DNA of 64,000 nucleotides from Areca catechu (lineage: Eukaryota; Streptophyta; Magnoliopsida; Arecales; Arecaceae). The position numbers and the translations under genes are program-made. Location of the stretch: the NCBI GenBank assembly GCA_021397845.1, contig JAHSVC010000024.1, positions 310,001-374,000 of the forward strand, written 5' to 3'. Shown one piece after another: positions 1 through 12,700 of this stretch. The stretch's first letter is position 1, and each line of letters starts with the position of its first letter. The notes beneath the pieces are model-generated. The model saw nothing but the letters and a program-made list of their open reading frames with translations. It had not been told where the DNA came from and did no database searches.

Positions 1-900
1 ATGTCAATACGCAAAGGACTTCAACACACTTCCACTTGAAAACTTTTTGGCTCACTTATAACCTATGAGCTGACTATGAAGCAAGGTAATGAGGAAGAAG
101 GAAAGTAGAAGATTATTGCCCTTCAAACAACCATAGATGAGGAAGAAGAGAGTGATGAGTTGGATGATGGCAACGAAGAGGATGAAATAGGACTTGTTGC
201 AAGAAAATTCAGAAAGTTTATGAAGAAAAAGAAGTACGGACTCAAGAAAAAGCCCTACAAAAGAGAACCTAGTAAGAACAAAGATAAGGAGAGAACAAGA
301 GCAACCCACATACTTTGAATATAAAAAGCTAGGCCATTACAAAGTACACTGCCCTCTTATCAAGAAATCTTTAAGAAAATTCAAGAAAAAAACTATGATG
401 GCTACATGGAATGATAGTGAAGACTCAAGCTCTGAGGACGAAACTAAAGTAGCTAACATATGCCTCATGGCTCAAGATGAAGAGGTAAGGCCAGAAAATA
501 CCCTAGACTTTACTTTTGATGAGCTTCAATTTACTTTTTCAGAATTTGTGATAGAATTTAAAAAGCTTGTTTTGAAAAATAAAGAATTGAAATAGGCAAA
601 TCTTGGATTGTCAAATGAAAAAGAAAATGTTTTTTTTAAAAAAGCTTTACTTCAAGAAAATTTGAACTTGAATGAAGAACTAAGTAAGATCAAATATTTT
701 GTCGAAAAGTTTACTTTTAGCTTTGAACAGCGTCAAATGATTTTAAATAACCAAAGAGTTGTTTTTAATAAAGCCGGTTTAGGTTTCAAATCCTAAAAGA
801 AACAAAATATCTGAAAAACTTGTTTATACAAGCTTCTTCAAACTTCACATGCTTTTGTTGTGGAAAAACTGAACATAAAGCCTACTTATGTGATTTTAGA
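1..900 (+). pseudogene. Copia gag remnant (C-terminal half)
   Basis: Broken plus-strand reading frames look like the C-terminal half of a Ty1/Copia gag protein. A Lys/Glu-rich linker (about 100-300) leads to a degenerate zinc knuckle around 310-360, where the pattern is a GHYKVHCP-type motif whose first cysteines are lost. An acidic Ser/Asp/Glu stretch (MATWNDSEDSSSEDE, about 396-440) and a coiled-coil-like Lys/Glu/Leu segment (490-790) follow, then a second knuckle-like CFCCGKTEHK segment near 850. This order is familiar from plant Copia gag proteins. Stops near 590, 795 and elsewhere break the frame. No pol or LTR is visible, and the 5' part is cut by the window edge. The GGTACC repeat begins directly downstream. 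Confidence 0.65.
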
Positions 901-917
901 AAACTTAATAGCAAGGA

Positions 918-1116
918 ACTTGGAACCGGTACTGGACCCCATATCGGTCACCGACCGGTATGGTACGGTACGGTACTGTACCGTACCATACCCGTCCCAT
1001 ACCGGGTCCACAAAATCTTAAAAAAATATTTTTTATCCCTATCAAAAAAAACTTTAATCTAAATCGGACACGAACTAGACCCGGTACGGTACAGTACCGT
1101 ACCATACCGTATGGAA
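918..1116. repeat. GGTACC-palindrome dispersed repeat, copy A
   Basis: About 200 bp built from variants of GGTACGGTAC and its reverse complement, so both strands read almost alike. Two self-complementary blocks (about 922-1010 and 1078-1112) flank an A/T-rich centre. ORFs on both strands here are by-products of the short palindromes. The same building blocks recur at 16376-16738 and, weakly, near 14805-14875. The superfamily is not known to me. Confidence 0.6.
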
Positions 1117-3433
1117 TTTAATTTTTTAGCTCTTCAACTGAAAAGCCTCCTCAAGGATTCTACAAGCTTCATCGAATTTCTTTTTGCTTATTAAAGGAGC
1201 TTTTGGTTCTAGTGCTGATTTTTTTTTTTGTACTTTAACTAGCTTCAATTGGGGATTGAAGCTAGGTGAAAGGCTATCTAAGCCTGGAAATTGGATTGTA
1301 AGCCAATGATTTTGGCTTGGATTTATGTTTTGGTTGGTGATCCCATGCAAAACCAATTGGATTTTGGATTGTGAGCTCGAGAAAATAATCCGGCTGTAAT
1401 CTTGGATAAAATATAATGAATTTCTAAGGGAAACTTGGAAAGTGGATGTAGGTGCTGGATTGTACCAAACCATCATAAAATTCTTGTTTTTTTGTAGCTT
1501 GGTTTCTTCACTTTTATGCTTTCTTTTTGGCACTTAGCTAGTTTAAATTTAGTATAAGTTTTCACTGCACTTTCATATTTTACGGTTTTCATAGTCAACA
1601 CATACTTGTTTAATTTGCTGCAAGTTTTTGAAAAACCCAATTCACCCCCCTTCTCTTGGGTTGTCTCACTGGGCAATAATAAATGTTGAGTGCTTTTATA
1701 AATTAGCCTATGGTTACTGCATTTAAGAAAATTATATCGAACTGAAGTGCTTTGATCAGGTTGATTTCGAAATTATGCTAATTATGGGTGTGGGACTTAG
1801 ATATACCCTAAATTAACCCAGACCATGTGTAATTAAGGCAGAATGTACTTGTCATGAAAAGATTCTACAATAGTTTTAAATTATCATTTCATAATTTTTA
1901 AATTATTTTTTATGAAAATCGATTTTGAAGATAAATGTCTTCGATGGGTAAGGTTGTAGTTCCAACCAGAAAAACACTACTCAACAACATGTCTAAAAAT
2001 CAAGTTGAATGAATGTCATTTCAAGGGATTATTTTTGGATTTATGGTGTTCTCTGAGGACTTTTTTGTGGAACTGAAACGCCTGAAATCACTTAATTATA
2101 TTTTGGATTTGTGCTCTATGGCATGAATATGTTGTTATCACAATAAAAGAACAAAAATGTTATGACCACCTAGAAATTTTGAAAAAAATCAATTTTACAT
2201 GAGTTTTGAAGAAAAATAAGCTATCATCTTTCAATCTTCATAAAGATGGCTTTGATCTATCAAAATTTTCCAATTTTTAGTTCAATTATGCAAGAAAAGC
2301 CCCTACCGAGCTCCAATTTCTTCAAATCTCTTCGTCACAATCAAAATTCAGAAATGAAAAGTAGGGGTATGAAGCACTTGGTCTAAAAACCAAGCAACAA
2401 CCATATTGGCTATAGTGCGGGATTGGCATCAGTTAACATGGCTCAATACTACTCAATAGTGAGTGCCTTGACCAGGTACAAAGCGTAGGCTAATGTTGGG
2501 TGATCGTTCCATCTCGGCAGGCTGGCATTGCACATGCTAGTGGCAAAGCAGCACAAGTTGGCACGTTAATTCTTGATGCCCAAGGAGTTGTTTGAAAGGA
2601 AATATTTTTTAGTGCAATCAAAGGGATGTGGTACAGATGGTTTAATAAGATTGAAAGGTGGTTTGGTGTTTCTTATATTTTGACCCCTTTAGTGTCCTCA
2701 ATTAAGAGTTGTTTACTGAACTTTTTAGGAAATAATCTCTAGCTTACAGCTTGATCATTGGTGTAACATGTAAGTGAAACTATTAGATTTTCCTAGATCA
2801 AACTGGAAGTGTAACATGTAAGTGAAACATATAAGTGAAACTATCTATGTCAACAAATCAATCTGCAACTTTTGAATACTTGATTTTCCTATGATCTGTT
2901 TACATGCAGTTGTTTTCTCCCATGCCATCAAATAAAACTAGTATTATGTATCAAGGAAGCCATTTCACTTGGCAAATCTATTATTGATGTCCACTTTATC
3001 AGAATGCACTTGACAGCTTGAAATTTAGTTTATATGATTTTATGCTGTACCAATCATTTCAATGCTACTGCTTACTTTATTTGAAGTCCGTACAATTGAT
3101 TGTGATCTAAATATTTAAATTGGCAATAAACCAAAAATAATATAGTTTTTGATGTCTCTTTCCTATTCATCAAATATATACAAAATGGGCAATTTTAATG
3201 GTATAGTGACATGCTTTGATTCAATATATGGTATAGAAGCATCCAAATCAACTAAATTTAGATCTGTACTTGTTCTAAATTTCTAGATCAGGATCATTTG
3301 CTTTGGAGTTTGGAGGTTGCTTCCCTATGTATAAAGTGGATATCGAATGGAGAATTTTGATGGTAGAATGTCATGATTTAATTTAAATTGTAGGTTGCAA
3401 GCACCCAAATCAATTGAATTTTGGTTCGTAATA
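1117..3433. other. Gene-free stretch with one repeat-like segment
   Basis: AT-rich sequence without a supportable gene. Two overlapping minus-strand frames (about 1676 to 1126) include a GGGGGGTGAATTGGGTTTTT-like segment near 1630-1650, a phrase often met beside plant Copia LTRs, so this part is probably element leader or LTR debris. From 1680 to 3433 I see only non-coding sequence. If NOL extends upstream, this is intron. Confidence 0.4.
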
Positions 3434-3438
3434 GTTCT

Positions 3439-3596
3439 TGTTGAGAGTGTGGAAAGTTCAGTAAGGACCCAAACGGGTTGCCTTATTTATATTAATTAGA
3501 AGAGAAACAAGTTACACAAATGTCCTTATTAGACACTCCATCTAAATATAATAAGGACAAAATAGTTAACCGCACACTAACTAATAACTTCTAATA
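3439..3596 (-). repeat. 3' LTR of the minus-strand Copia element
   Basis: 158 bp. It starts TGTTGAGAGTG on the plus strand and pairs with 6246-6404. The inner terminus has decayed (TCTAATA where the other copy has TCTAACA). Confidence 0.85.
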
Positions 3597-3624
3597 CTCC
3601 CTCTCAAACTGGAGGATATATATC

Positions 3625-3960
3625 AAATATGCCCAGCTTGTTACATAAAGACCCAAACACACCCACAGACAACTTTGGTGAAGAACTGCTTGGCAGAAGT
3701 AGCGAATGGAGTACAAATAACGTCTTTCATCACAACATCTCTCACAAAATAACAGTCCACCTTGACATGTTTGGTCATTTCATGAAATACTGAATTACGA
3801 GCTATGTAAATAGCTACATGGTTATCACAATACATAGATATAGGACTTGTCACGGAAATTCCAATTTCAGCTATTAAAGACTTTAACTACATCAATTCAC
3901 ACGTACTGTGAGCCATAGTCCTATACTCTGTTTCAGACTTTCAGTACTTAACCTAGATAT
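3625..3960 (-). pseudogene. Copia RNase H C-terminal remnant
   Basis: Minus-strand frame with the Copia RNase H signature: a YCDNHVAIYIA segment, then a FHEMTKHVKVDCYFVRD segment, as in the active-site Asp and tRNA-like tail region of Copia RNase H. Only the end of the domain is readable and it stops just before the 3' LTR. Upstream sequence (3850-3960) continues the domain in broken frames. It is not functional. Confidence 0.75.
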
Positions 3961-4179
3961 AACATTCTATTTCTTGCTTCGCCAAGTTACCAAGTTTCTT
4001 CCCACATAAGTACAATATCTGGAAGTATATTTCCGATCACTCCTATCACCAGCATATTCCAAGTTTGAATAAGCCTCAATACGTGACCCTGACTTTTATA
4101 CAATAATCCATTGCCTGATGCTCCCTTCACATAAGCGAGTATTCTTAATGCAGCCTTCTAATATACCTATCTAGGTTTT

Positions 4180-5200
4180 TGCTTAAATTGACTACCAAAA
4201 AAAGCAACAAAAGCACCAACACCCGAAGCAACCGCATGAGTAGCAATAAAAGTAGACATCACACCTTGAGACCGAAGGAAGCGCTCATACTTAGCCTAGG
4301 AAATCTGGACAAATCCAGGGGAGGCAGCATTATTCTGTATAGAAGAATCAGTCCCAGTAGTAGTCGAGGCCAATTGATCCCAATCCGGCTTACTATATTT
4401 CTCCTAGCAATGTCCATAGTATGATTGTTGCATCCACAATGAGAGCACGTGCATAGGCCTTTATTAGAGAAAGATCGACCACCATTATGGCCATGCTCAA
4501 AATCATGACCATGGCCACGACCACGACCACGAGTGCCTGTAGTGAAAGTCGAAGCCTCAGGGGTAGGAGTGGATGTACCCTTAGAGACCCAGAGTACTCG
4601 GTTAAAAATTGAAGATAAATATGGAACTGAATCAGCACCTAGAATAAGACCACGCATCTGGTTGGCCAATTCCGAATATAGGCTGAATAGAAACTTTGCG
4701 ACAACTAAGCCTTCACGATACTCCTTTAGTTGCTGTACATCTACAACAAGAGGCTGATAAACATCAAGTTCATCAATAACAGAATGGAGCTCTGCATAGT
4801 AATAAGTAACTATTTTAACACCTTAATTTAATGAAAATAGCTTCTAATAAAGTTCAAAATTCCGAGAGATTTTTTCGTTATCGTACAAATCGCATAGAGA
4901 ATCCTAGATTTTTTGGGCGGAGTCAAGAAACACAACACTGGAAAATAGAGGCCTCCATACTTTTAATCAATCATGCACGTACACAATAATCATTGGTGAG
5001 TCATTCTTTATAAGAGGGATCAATAATGACTAGTGGTCCTGACATGATATGCTCAAGTTTTTGTTGAGCACCCAAAAAAATCTTAAAGATTGAGTCCAAA
5101 TGAGATAGTATTATTTAACTTGATGGTGGTACCGATCAAGTTCTTGAAGACTTGATCAAATGTGGAGATAGAAGATTGTTTGCTATCCATGATAAACTAA
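4180..5200 (-). pseudogene. Copia gag remnant
   Basis: Minus-strand frames resemble Copia gag. The N-terminal part (about 5190 down to 4700, in pieces) has the IKLNNTIS-like start region and the LGAQQKLEHIMSGPL-like segment. A Gly/Arg/His-rich basic stretch (about 4540-4490) precedes a zinc knuckle reading CSHCGCNNHTMD (about 4450-4420), in which the final Cys is displaced. Stops and shifts interrupt it. The jump from gag to the RNase H end marks a large internal deletion. Confidence 0.6.
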
Positions 5201-5459
5201 TAGAGGAAGCATCATACAAGAAGGCAGCAAACTAAATTTAAGGGCCGAAATTGAAATTAGGCATGATATTACACCAAAACAATAGAAATCGTAGAAATGT
5301 GTACCAATGGTGTATCTCCTTTCCAATCCTTAACGAGAAAAGAGAACGATCTATAGAGAATCCAATAAATGATCTTTCTAGAAGAGAAAAGAGAAAGAAC
5401 CTGAGATGAGTTCGCCCCGAATCCCTTCACATTCTAACAAATAGAAGAATGGTCCAAAG

Positions 5460-6233
5460 ATCAAATCCTGTCAAGCAATGGGCATCCACAAGAATTTTCT
5501 AGGGTTTTGCTAGTGTTGTGGAGCAAAACCAGATCTCTAGGAGGGAGAGGAAGAGCTTTTGGATGCCTTAGAGGGCGAGAAGAGCTCATTGGATCAATTG
5601 AAGGCATCGTCGTTGGTGAGATTATACCTTTTTCAGTCGTTCCGTCACCTGCCTTTGGCAGGCCTTCGGAGGTGGCATCTATTTCTCTTCGGATATGTGG
5701 AAGAGAGCATCGAGCCATCGATATTGGATCCTGTGCTCAATACCATAGCAGAATCACTCGAGGCCACCGCGAATCCAAGAATCTCCCAAACTAGTGAAGT
5801 TCGAGAAGAAAACGAGGAAATGTCGGCTTTTATGATGGCAATGGATGGATTCGAGGGGGATCAAAGGGCGGCGTATTATTGTTAGCCAGCACCAGAGGAG
5901 GAGCTCTTTGGAAAGGGCCGGCGGAGATGGATCCAGACATGCTAGCATAGGTGTTCATGGAGCACTACTACTGGACGTTCGACACGAACTGTGCGGGACT
6001 GGGGAGCCTTCTTGTGTGGGTTTCCCTTTTCCTTTCAAAGGGCGTTAGGGTTAGGGTTTCCCCTTTTCCTTTCAAGAGAAATCTTGCGCTCATAGAAAGG
6101 GAGAGAATGGAACAATAGAAGCCGGTTTCTTTCACTCGGATGAATGATGAGGGGGCAAGATAGGCTTCTTGCAGCAAGGTTAGATAGGGAGAGGCAGCAA
6201 GCGGGCAAGCGGGATAGAGAGAGGGCTAGGGGA
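5460..6233. other. Copia leader region with an opposite-strand ORF
   Basis: Untranslated leader of the minus-strand Copia element, between the gag start and the primer binding site. On the opposite (plus) strand an open frame of 108 codons (5559-5885) has a varied, acidic, protein-like composition. I do not recognise it. It might be captured host sequence or chance. Confidence 0.35.
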
Positions 6234-6245
6234 GCTCTAATACCA
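6234..6245 (-). other. Primer binding site (initiator tRNA-Met)
   Basis: The minus strand reads TGGTATTAGAGC directly after the 5' LTR, one base off the usual Copia TGGTATCAGAGC complement of initiator tRNA-Met. Confidence 0.85.
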
Positions 6246-6404
6246 TGTTGAGAAGTGTGGAAAGTTCAGTAAGCCCCCACACGGACTTTCTTATTTAAAT
6301 TAATTAGAGGAGAAACAAGTTACACAAATGTCCCTATTAGACACTCCATCTAAATATAATAAGGTCGAAATGGTTAACCACACACTAACTAATAACTTCT
6401 AACA
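6246..6404 (-). repeat. 5' LTR of the minus-strand Copia element
   Basis: 159 bp, beginning TGTTGAGAAG and ending TTCTAACA on the plus strand. It aligns along its length with 3439-3596 and is followed by the duplicated ATTCT. Confidence 0.85.
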
Positions 6405-6705
6405 ATTCTAAAACATCTTGATCAATATTAATGTTTGGATTGTCAGAAAACATAACCTCTAGAGTCTAGATTTTTAGGTCACTATTTACATTGTGTAGGT
6501 GAGACCCCAGAGCACATGATTTTTTGTTTATAAATAATCTGGCAATCTTATGTCATGATCCATGGTGTGGATCTTCATTTTAAAATGGAAGTAGTAGGGT
6601 CAGCTACTTCTAGAAGTATTCTAGCTTTCCTCTCTCTACATAATATTTGTCTTTGTTTCTGTATTTTCAATGGTTTTAAATTATTAACTATGATAAATGA
6701 TACAG

Positions 6706-9700
6706 ATTAACAATGCTGGATCGAATGCATACAGTTACAAACCATTGGCTGAAACTTCGGATGATGTTCTTATGTAAGCTTTCATTCTGTAAGACCATAG
6801 AGCTGTCAATTTTCTCCTTATGGATGCTATTTGTCCTTTCAAATGGTACATGGTGTGAATAACTCTCTATATTATGTTAAGGGAAATTGTCACAACAAAT
6901 ACTCTTGGTTTGATGATATGTTGTCGCGAGGTAGAACTTTTGTAATAAATTTTCATTTAACATGTTCAGCCTGGCACTTGCTTCTTTGATACCTTTATGA
7001 TGCTTGTAGGCAATAAATATGATGCTAAACCAACCTCGAGGTGGCCACATTTTTAACATTGATGGAGCTGGTTCAGATGGAAGGCCAACGCCTCGGTATT
7101 TGTTTATGCTCATTTGAGCTATATATTCATGTCATTACCAAGTCAATGTGCAAGGCAGTTTTTAAACTTTCATCATTTTTCTTTACCTGTTTATGTAGAG
7201 AATGTGATTGATGTTAAGAGTTTGGTATTGTAATTGGTTATGATTTGATGCGACAGTTGCACATAATTAATTTACAGATTTGCTGCATATGGTGCAACCA
7301 AACGCAGTGTGGTGCACCTAACCAAATCCCTACAGGTAGGCCTCAAAGACTATGACATTTGATATTTATTCATGAGTATACTAATCATATGTTGCAACAT
7401 TAATGTTGTCTGTGGCTAGTTTTTGCACTCCTATCATTTTTAGTGTCCATTCCCTTCTGCCCCATGAGTTACATATAGTATTAGGTAAAGAAACAGAACC
7501 TTAACGAACCAGATTTCAAAATTGAAATGCTGAGGGCCCCTTCATCATAAAGGGTAGATATTAAGGCCAATCAAACGGACAGTAGTAAAGGCTTGCAGGA
7601 AGGGGTCATACTTAATTTCAAATATATAAAATTGATGTCATAACATCATTAAACTAGTGCTCATGGGTAGTCTTCTGTGTGCTACTATCAGTTATCTCTG
7701 AACTGTAACAATTATGACTCGAGTTATGTAAATCAATTTGAATCCAAGCAAACTGTGGCTCCATGTGAATATGCAAATGCCCTCTTACCAGCATCTGTAG
7801 TCATCAAGCTTAGAAAATTAGTACCAGGATTCAATTTATGTTGGATTTCTTTTTATAATAGTTGACATGCAACTTGCTCTTATCTTCACCATGGTTGATC
7901 CAATGTTCGTTTTTCTTTTTCTACTTGACATGGATAATCTGACCATGACTTATGTTCATATTCTCGACATCCTTTCTCCATACATCAGCAAATCTGCATG
8001 ATTTTCTTCAGTTTATCATACGGGAAAATCCTCTCTTGGGTTTGATAATGTCTTAAAATATCTTATTTGAGGATGTTAAGCTACGTCAAATTATATTACG
8101 ATTATAAAGTTTGTTTGAAGAATTACAAAGTTAAGAAGATATATTTTTTACAGTTATTTTGATTTTTGGTATTCTTTCCTTCTCGTCTTCTTCTGCCATA
8201 TATGAAAACACTGGTTTTGGTTTTACCATGAGCTGAGTGACTAATTATGTTTGACATGCAGGCAGAGTTGCAGATGCATGAAGTGAAGAATGTTATGGTG
8301 CACAGCTTATCGGTCTGTAGAGCCTTTCCGAATATCACAGGCTTTTTACTTAAATAATTTTAAGATGCCTCAACATTTAAAAGTTCAAATTCTATATTTT
8401 GTTACAACAATTTTTGTTTGGTGGTATATGGTTTTGAGTTCAAGCCATCTGTTAATGATTTTCAGTATCTGCTTGCAGTTGCAAACCTTTTGACTTATAA
8501 TCCTCTTGTTGCAGCCTGGCATGGTCACAACCGATCTTCTTATGTCTGGGGCCACCACAAAACAAGTACAAGCTCACCTTGTCATCCCTTGCTTCTGTTG
8601 CTTTCGTGACAAGCAATTGTTGTTCTGAACACAAATCTCAATTCACAGGCCAAATTTTTCATCAATATTTTGGCTGAGCCACCTGATGTGGTAAGCATCT
8701 CATCTTTGTAATGGAATAATGTTCATTTCTTGGAAATTCTGATAGACTCAGCATGCAGACAGCATCATTCAAGTGAATTCAAAATTTAGTAGCATCTTCA
8801 AACATTATTGCAATAAACATGGCTATAAATGTTTTGTTGACAGAATTTAAATGCTTTGTTGGTAAAAATCCTGTCCAAGAAACAATTGCTACTCTAATTA
8901 GCATCAGGCAAAGGACTACCAATAGGTCTGAGTAGTTTTGGGCCCTAATGGTTCATTGTCTGAATTTAGTGAGCATATGTTGCACAAACTGAAATTTGAT
9001 TGGACAAGAATGTGGATCTAACAGGTCATGCAAATTATTGAACCAAAAATATACATGGTTCAAATTGGTTTGATCAGCCAGACTTGTTTGGTGGACATCG
9101 TCTGTTCTACAATCTATAGTACTTTTCTCTTTTTCTTCATTTTCCCCTTGTTTCCTTCTTCCTCTTTCTTTTATTTAGGGTGGTTCTGCAGAAAAGAATC
9201 CACTTAATTATCATTTTTTTAGAAAAGGTCATTTATTTATTTATTTATTGAAGAAAAGGTGTTTTGAATTTTATTGAATGCCTTCCCTCTATTAGAATTA
9301 GAGTAGAGTAGTATCTTGACTTATGTTGTTCCTTTGGAACAATTTATCCTCTATAAAGTCTATTTAAGGGTTGCTTTAGTCCTAATTGATTGAAGCTCTT
9401 TTATTTTTTTCCTCTCCTTCAACATAGTATCAGTGTAAGGAACCCTCTCTCTCTAGCTGCCCCTCCCTTCCCTCCAAAACCCTAGCCACTGCCCCTCTCT
9501 TCCTCTTCCAATCTCTTGCTGCCGCCCCTCCCTCTTCCACTCTCTTGTCACCGTCCCTCCCTCTTCCAATTTTTTTGCCACCGCCCCTTCCTCTGCCCCT
9601 CCCATCCAAATCCCTAGCTGCAGTACTTGTTCTTTTTCCTCTCTTCCTTCTTTCCCTCTCCAAATACACACAAAAAAAGTCTTATCGCTGCCCCTTGCTG

Positions 9701-12700
9701 CCTCTCTTTCTCCCTCTCTGTTACATGCCTCTAAGCAAGGTAGAAACCCTAGCTTCTAGGGCAGCTGCCTAAGGAAGACGCTTCAAGGGCACTACAAAGG
9801 TACCGCCGCCAATCCTCTTCGGAGCCCAAATGCTCATGGCTCCCTTTTTCATGTTCCATGCTCAGGTGAGGTGTGTAGATTCCTTGATCCTCTTTTTTTC
9901 TATGCTGTGATCAAGTTCTTTCTTCCTTATGTGTTGTCACCATTATCCTCAGATCTATATGGCGTTGTCTTTGGAAGTTCAGAAGTCCATCCCTTTGGCC
10001 ACCAATTTTAAGTTGAATGGTGCTAATTATGTCCTCTGGGCTTAAGCCCTTCCGTTTCTCTGTTGGTTCTCAACACAAATTTCAACATCTCACCGACTCC
10101 TCTCTTGATACCTCCTCTTCATGCGAGTATTCTGATGCTGAGACAGTAACTAAATCTGTGGATAAGTGGTAGGATGATGACTATGCAGTTATACTTGGCT
10201 TCTGAATAGTTGTGAACTCTTTATGAGTACTAATATTATGTTTCTCTTTACAAAGAAAGATATGTGAGATACTCTCAAGAAAATTTACGGGCATGACAAT
10301 AATGTTATTCATGTTTATGTCCCATATGAGCAGATTTTTAATTTTCGTCAAGATAGGTACTCTGTCAATGACTACTTTGCAGAGCTTAAAGGCAAGTGGG
10401 ATGAATTGAATGTTTATCATCCCATTACTACTGATGTGACCATCTTAAAGCAACGAGAGGAATTCCTTATCGCCAAGTTTCTTTTTGGATTGGATGAGTG
10501 TCAGTCATGTTCGATAATCTCTTGTCTAACGTTGCAGTCCTCTCATTGACTAGTGCTCTTGTTCGTGTGCTCCAAGTATCTACTACCACGGTTACTTTTA
10601 TACCTGTTGATCAGTCTACTCATGCTGCTTTTGGAGGATGTGGCCGGGGCTATGGCCAGGGATGCAGTCATATTTTTTCTCCATGTCTTCACTTGCACCA
10701 TCCTTTTGAGTGGTGCTAGCAGAAGTTTGGTAAACCAGAAACCATCAAATCCACTGTTGCTCCTGCTAGTGCTGCTCTTATTTTTGAGTCCATAAGCGAT
10801 GTTATTGCACTCACTAAGATAGAGCATAATCAATTATTGCAGCCACATGCCTCTTCATTCCTTGCATCTCCATCTTCTGGGTTTGCTTCAATTGCTGCCC
10901 ATGATAAGTCCGGGCTTCTAGACTCTAGTGTCTTCATCCATATGATGGGTAACCGGTCTCTATTTTTCACTATTTTTTTTTCTACTCATCCTCCTGTATC
11001 TATTGCTGATGGCTCCTCTCATGTTTTGGGAGAGGAGTAAGTAGTTGCCTCCTCTTCTTTAGCTCTTGACAAAGTTCTCTATATTCCTAATTTTTCTATC
11101 AGTCTTCTATCCATATGTCACCTTACCTGCTCTTTGAATTGTCCAATTACTTTTTTCCTTCTTGTGTCCTTCAGGATCTTCAGACCAAGAAGTAGATTGG
11201 TGGCAGGCATAAGTTGCAGGGTGGCATGAGTTGCAGGGTCTCTACTATCTATATGCGGAACCTGCTATCGTTGCTCAGGATTTGAATCTCTCTATGGCAT
11301 TACAAACTCGGCCATCCTGGAATCTTGTCAGTGAGTCAGTTTGTGGCTTTTTGCCTATTCCTTTTACCTTATCCTTTTTGTCTTGTACTGCTTGTGAGTT
11401 TGGCAAGCATCATTGTATATCTTCTCTCTAATGTCAGTTGTCGATGTAATACTCTTTTTGAGCTTATTCATTCGAATATCTAGGGTCCGAATCCCGTGTT
11501 ATCCCATTTTGAGTTTCATTACTTTGTTACCTTTATTGATGATTTTTCTTGGATCACTTGGGTTTATCTTCTTTGGAGGTGGTCTGATGTCTTTAGTGTA
11601 TTCAAAGAATTTTATATGAAAATAAAAACTTAATTTTTTTTGTCCATTTAAGACTTTTTGCAATGATATTGTTTTAGAATTTGCAACCTCATTGTTTAAA
11701 TAGTTTGCGCTACTGAAGGTATTATTCATCATACCTCCTATGCCTATACTTTTCAGCAAAATGGGATTGCTGAATGTAAGAATCATAGCCTCCGGAATAT
11801 GGCTCGCATCCTAATGTTTTAGATGCATGTGCCTAAACCATGTTGGGAAGATGTTATTTTTACTGCATGCTATCTTGTTAATTGCCTTCCATCTTTTATT
11901 CTTGATAGTCAGACACCATTCTCTTGTCTTCGCCCTGACAAGTCTCTTTCTACTAAAATCTCGGGTATTTAGCTACGTCTATTTCGTTCATTTACTCGAC
12001 CTCGGAGTTGACAAACTATCTTCTCGGTCTATTATGTTTTCTTGGATTACTCCTGTACACAAAAGGGATATAGGTGTTATGATCATGTAGCCCGATGTCA
12101 CTTTATTTTTGCTAATATTATTTTTCTTGAGTGTCTCATTCTTTTCTTCTTCCGAGACTTCATTGGCATCCTTATTTGGACCCCCTTTACCTGTACTGGT
12201 TTCGTCCCTTCATGGTATTCCTTTCTCGGATTCTAAGCAGCTTTTAGAGACACTGGCAATAGCTCTTATTTTGCAGGTTTATCAGTGCCGCCAGAAATCC
12301 ACAATTCATGTTCACCCATCTACCTTCTCTGGCTCCGATTTTAGATCCCGAGGTATCTAACCTTGATCTTCCCAATACTTTATACAAGGATAAACATACA
12401 TGTACCATGCACTCTATTGGTAACTATGTCATCCTAGATCATTTTGGCCTCTTTCCATCATTTTGCCTTGTCTATATCATCCGTGTCTATTTTCAAGACT
12501 TATTCAGAAGTAGTGTCTGATCCAACTTGGAAAGCCACTATGGATGAAAAGATGAATGCTTTTATCAGCCATGGTACTTGGAATCTTGTACCTCCTCCAT
12601 AGATGTTCAGCATGTTTAGTGTAAATGGGTGTTCATTATCAAACACCTACTGGATGGATCTATTGATCAGTACAAGACTTGCCTGGTTGTCAAGAGATTT

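Larger units (their letters stand above)
3439..6404 (-). mobile_element. Internally deleted Copia LTR retrotransposon
   Basis: A 2966-bp element on the minus strand. Short LTRs at 3439-3596 and 6246-6404 share most bases. Flanking 5-mers GTTCT (3434-3438) and ATTCT (6405-6409) look like a target duplication with one change. A primer binding site matching initiator tRNA-Met lies inside the 5' LTR (6234-6245), and a CT-rich strip at 3597-3608 is the complement of the polypurine tract. Only gag and the end of RNase H remain between them; protease, integrase and nearly all of RT are missing. It lies upstream of the first NOL exon seen here, probably in an intron. Confidence 0.85.

Noticed and set aside
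820..1105. ORFs on both strands through the GGTACC repeat
   Set aside because: Palindromic words give mirror-image frames; no protein domain is visible.
6030..6062. TTAGGGTTAGGG telomere-like motif
   Set aside because: Only two units, in a Copia leader where a CCCTTTTCCTTTCAA phrase is also doubled; no telomeric array.
1..6705. Upstream NOL exons
   Set aside because: I looked for the glycine-rich cofactor motif and the segment before INNAG and found none; they are probably outside the window.
9430..9671. Arg/Gly/Glu-rich minus-strand ORFs after the Copia LTR
   Set aside because: They are the complement of a CCTCTTCC-rich leader, so composition explains them.
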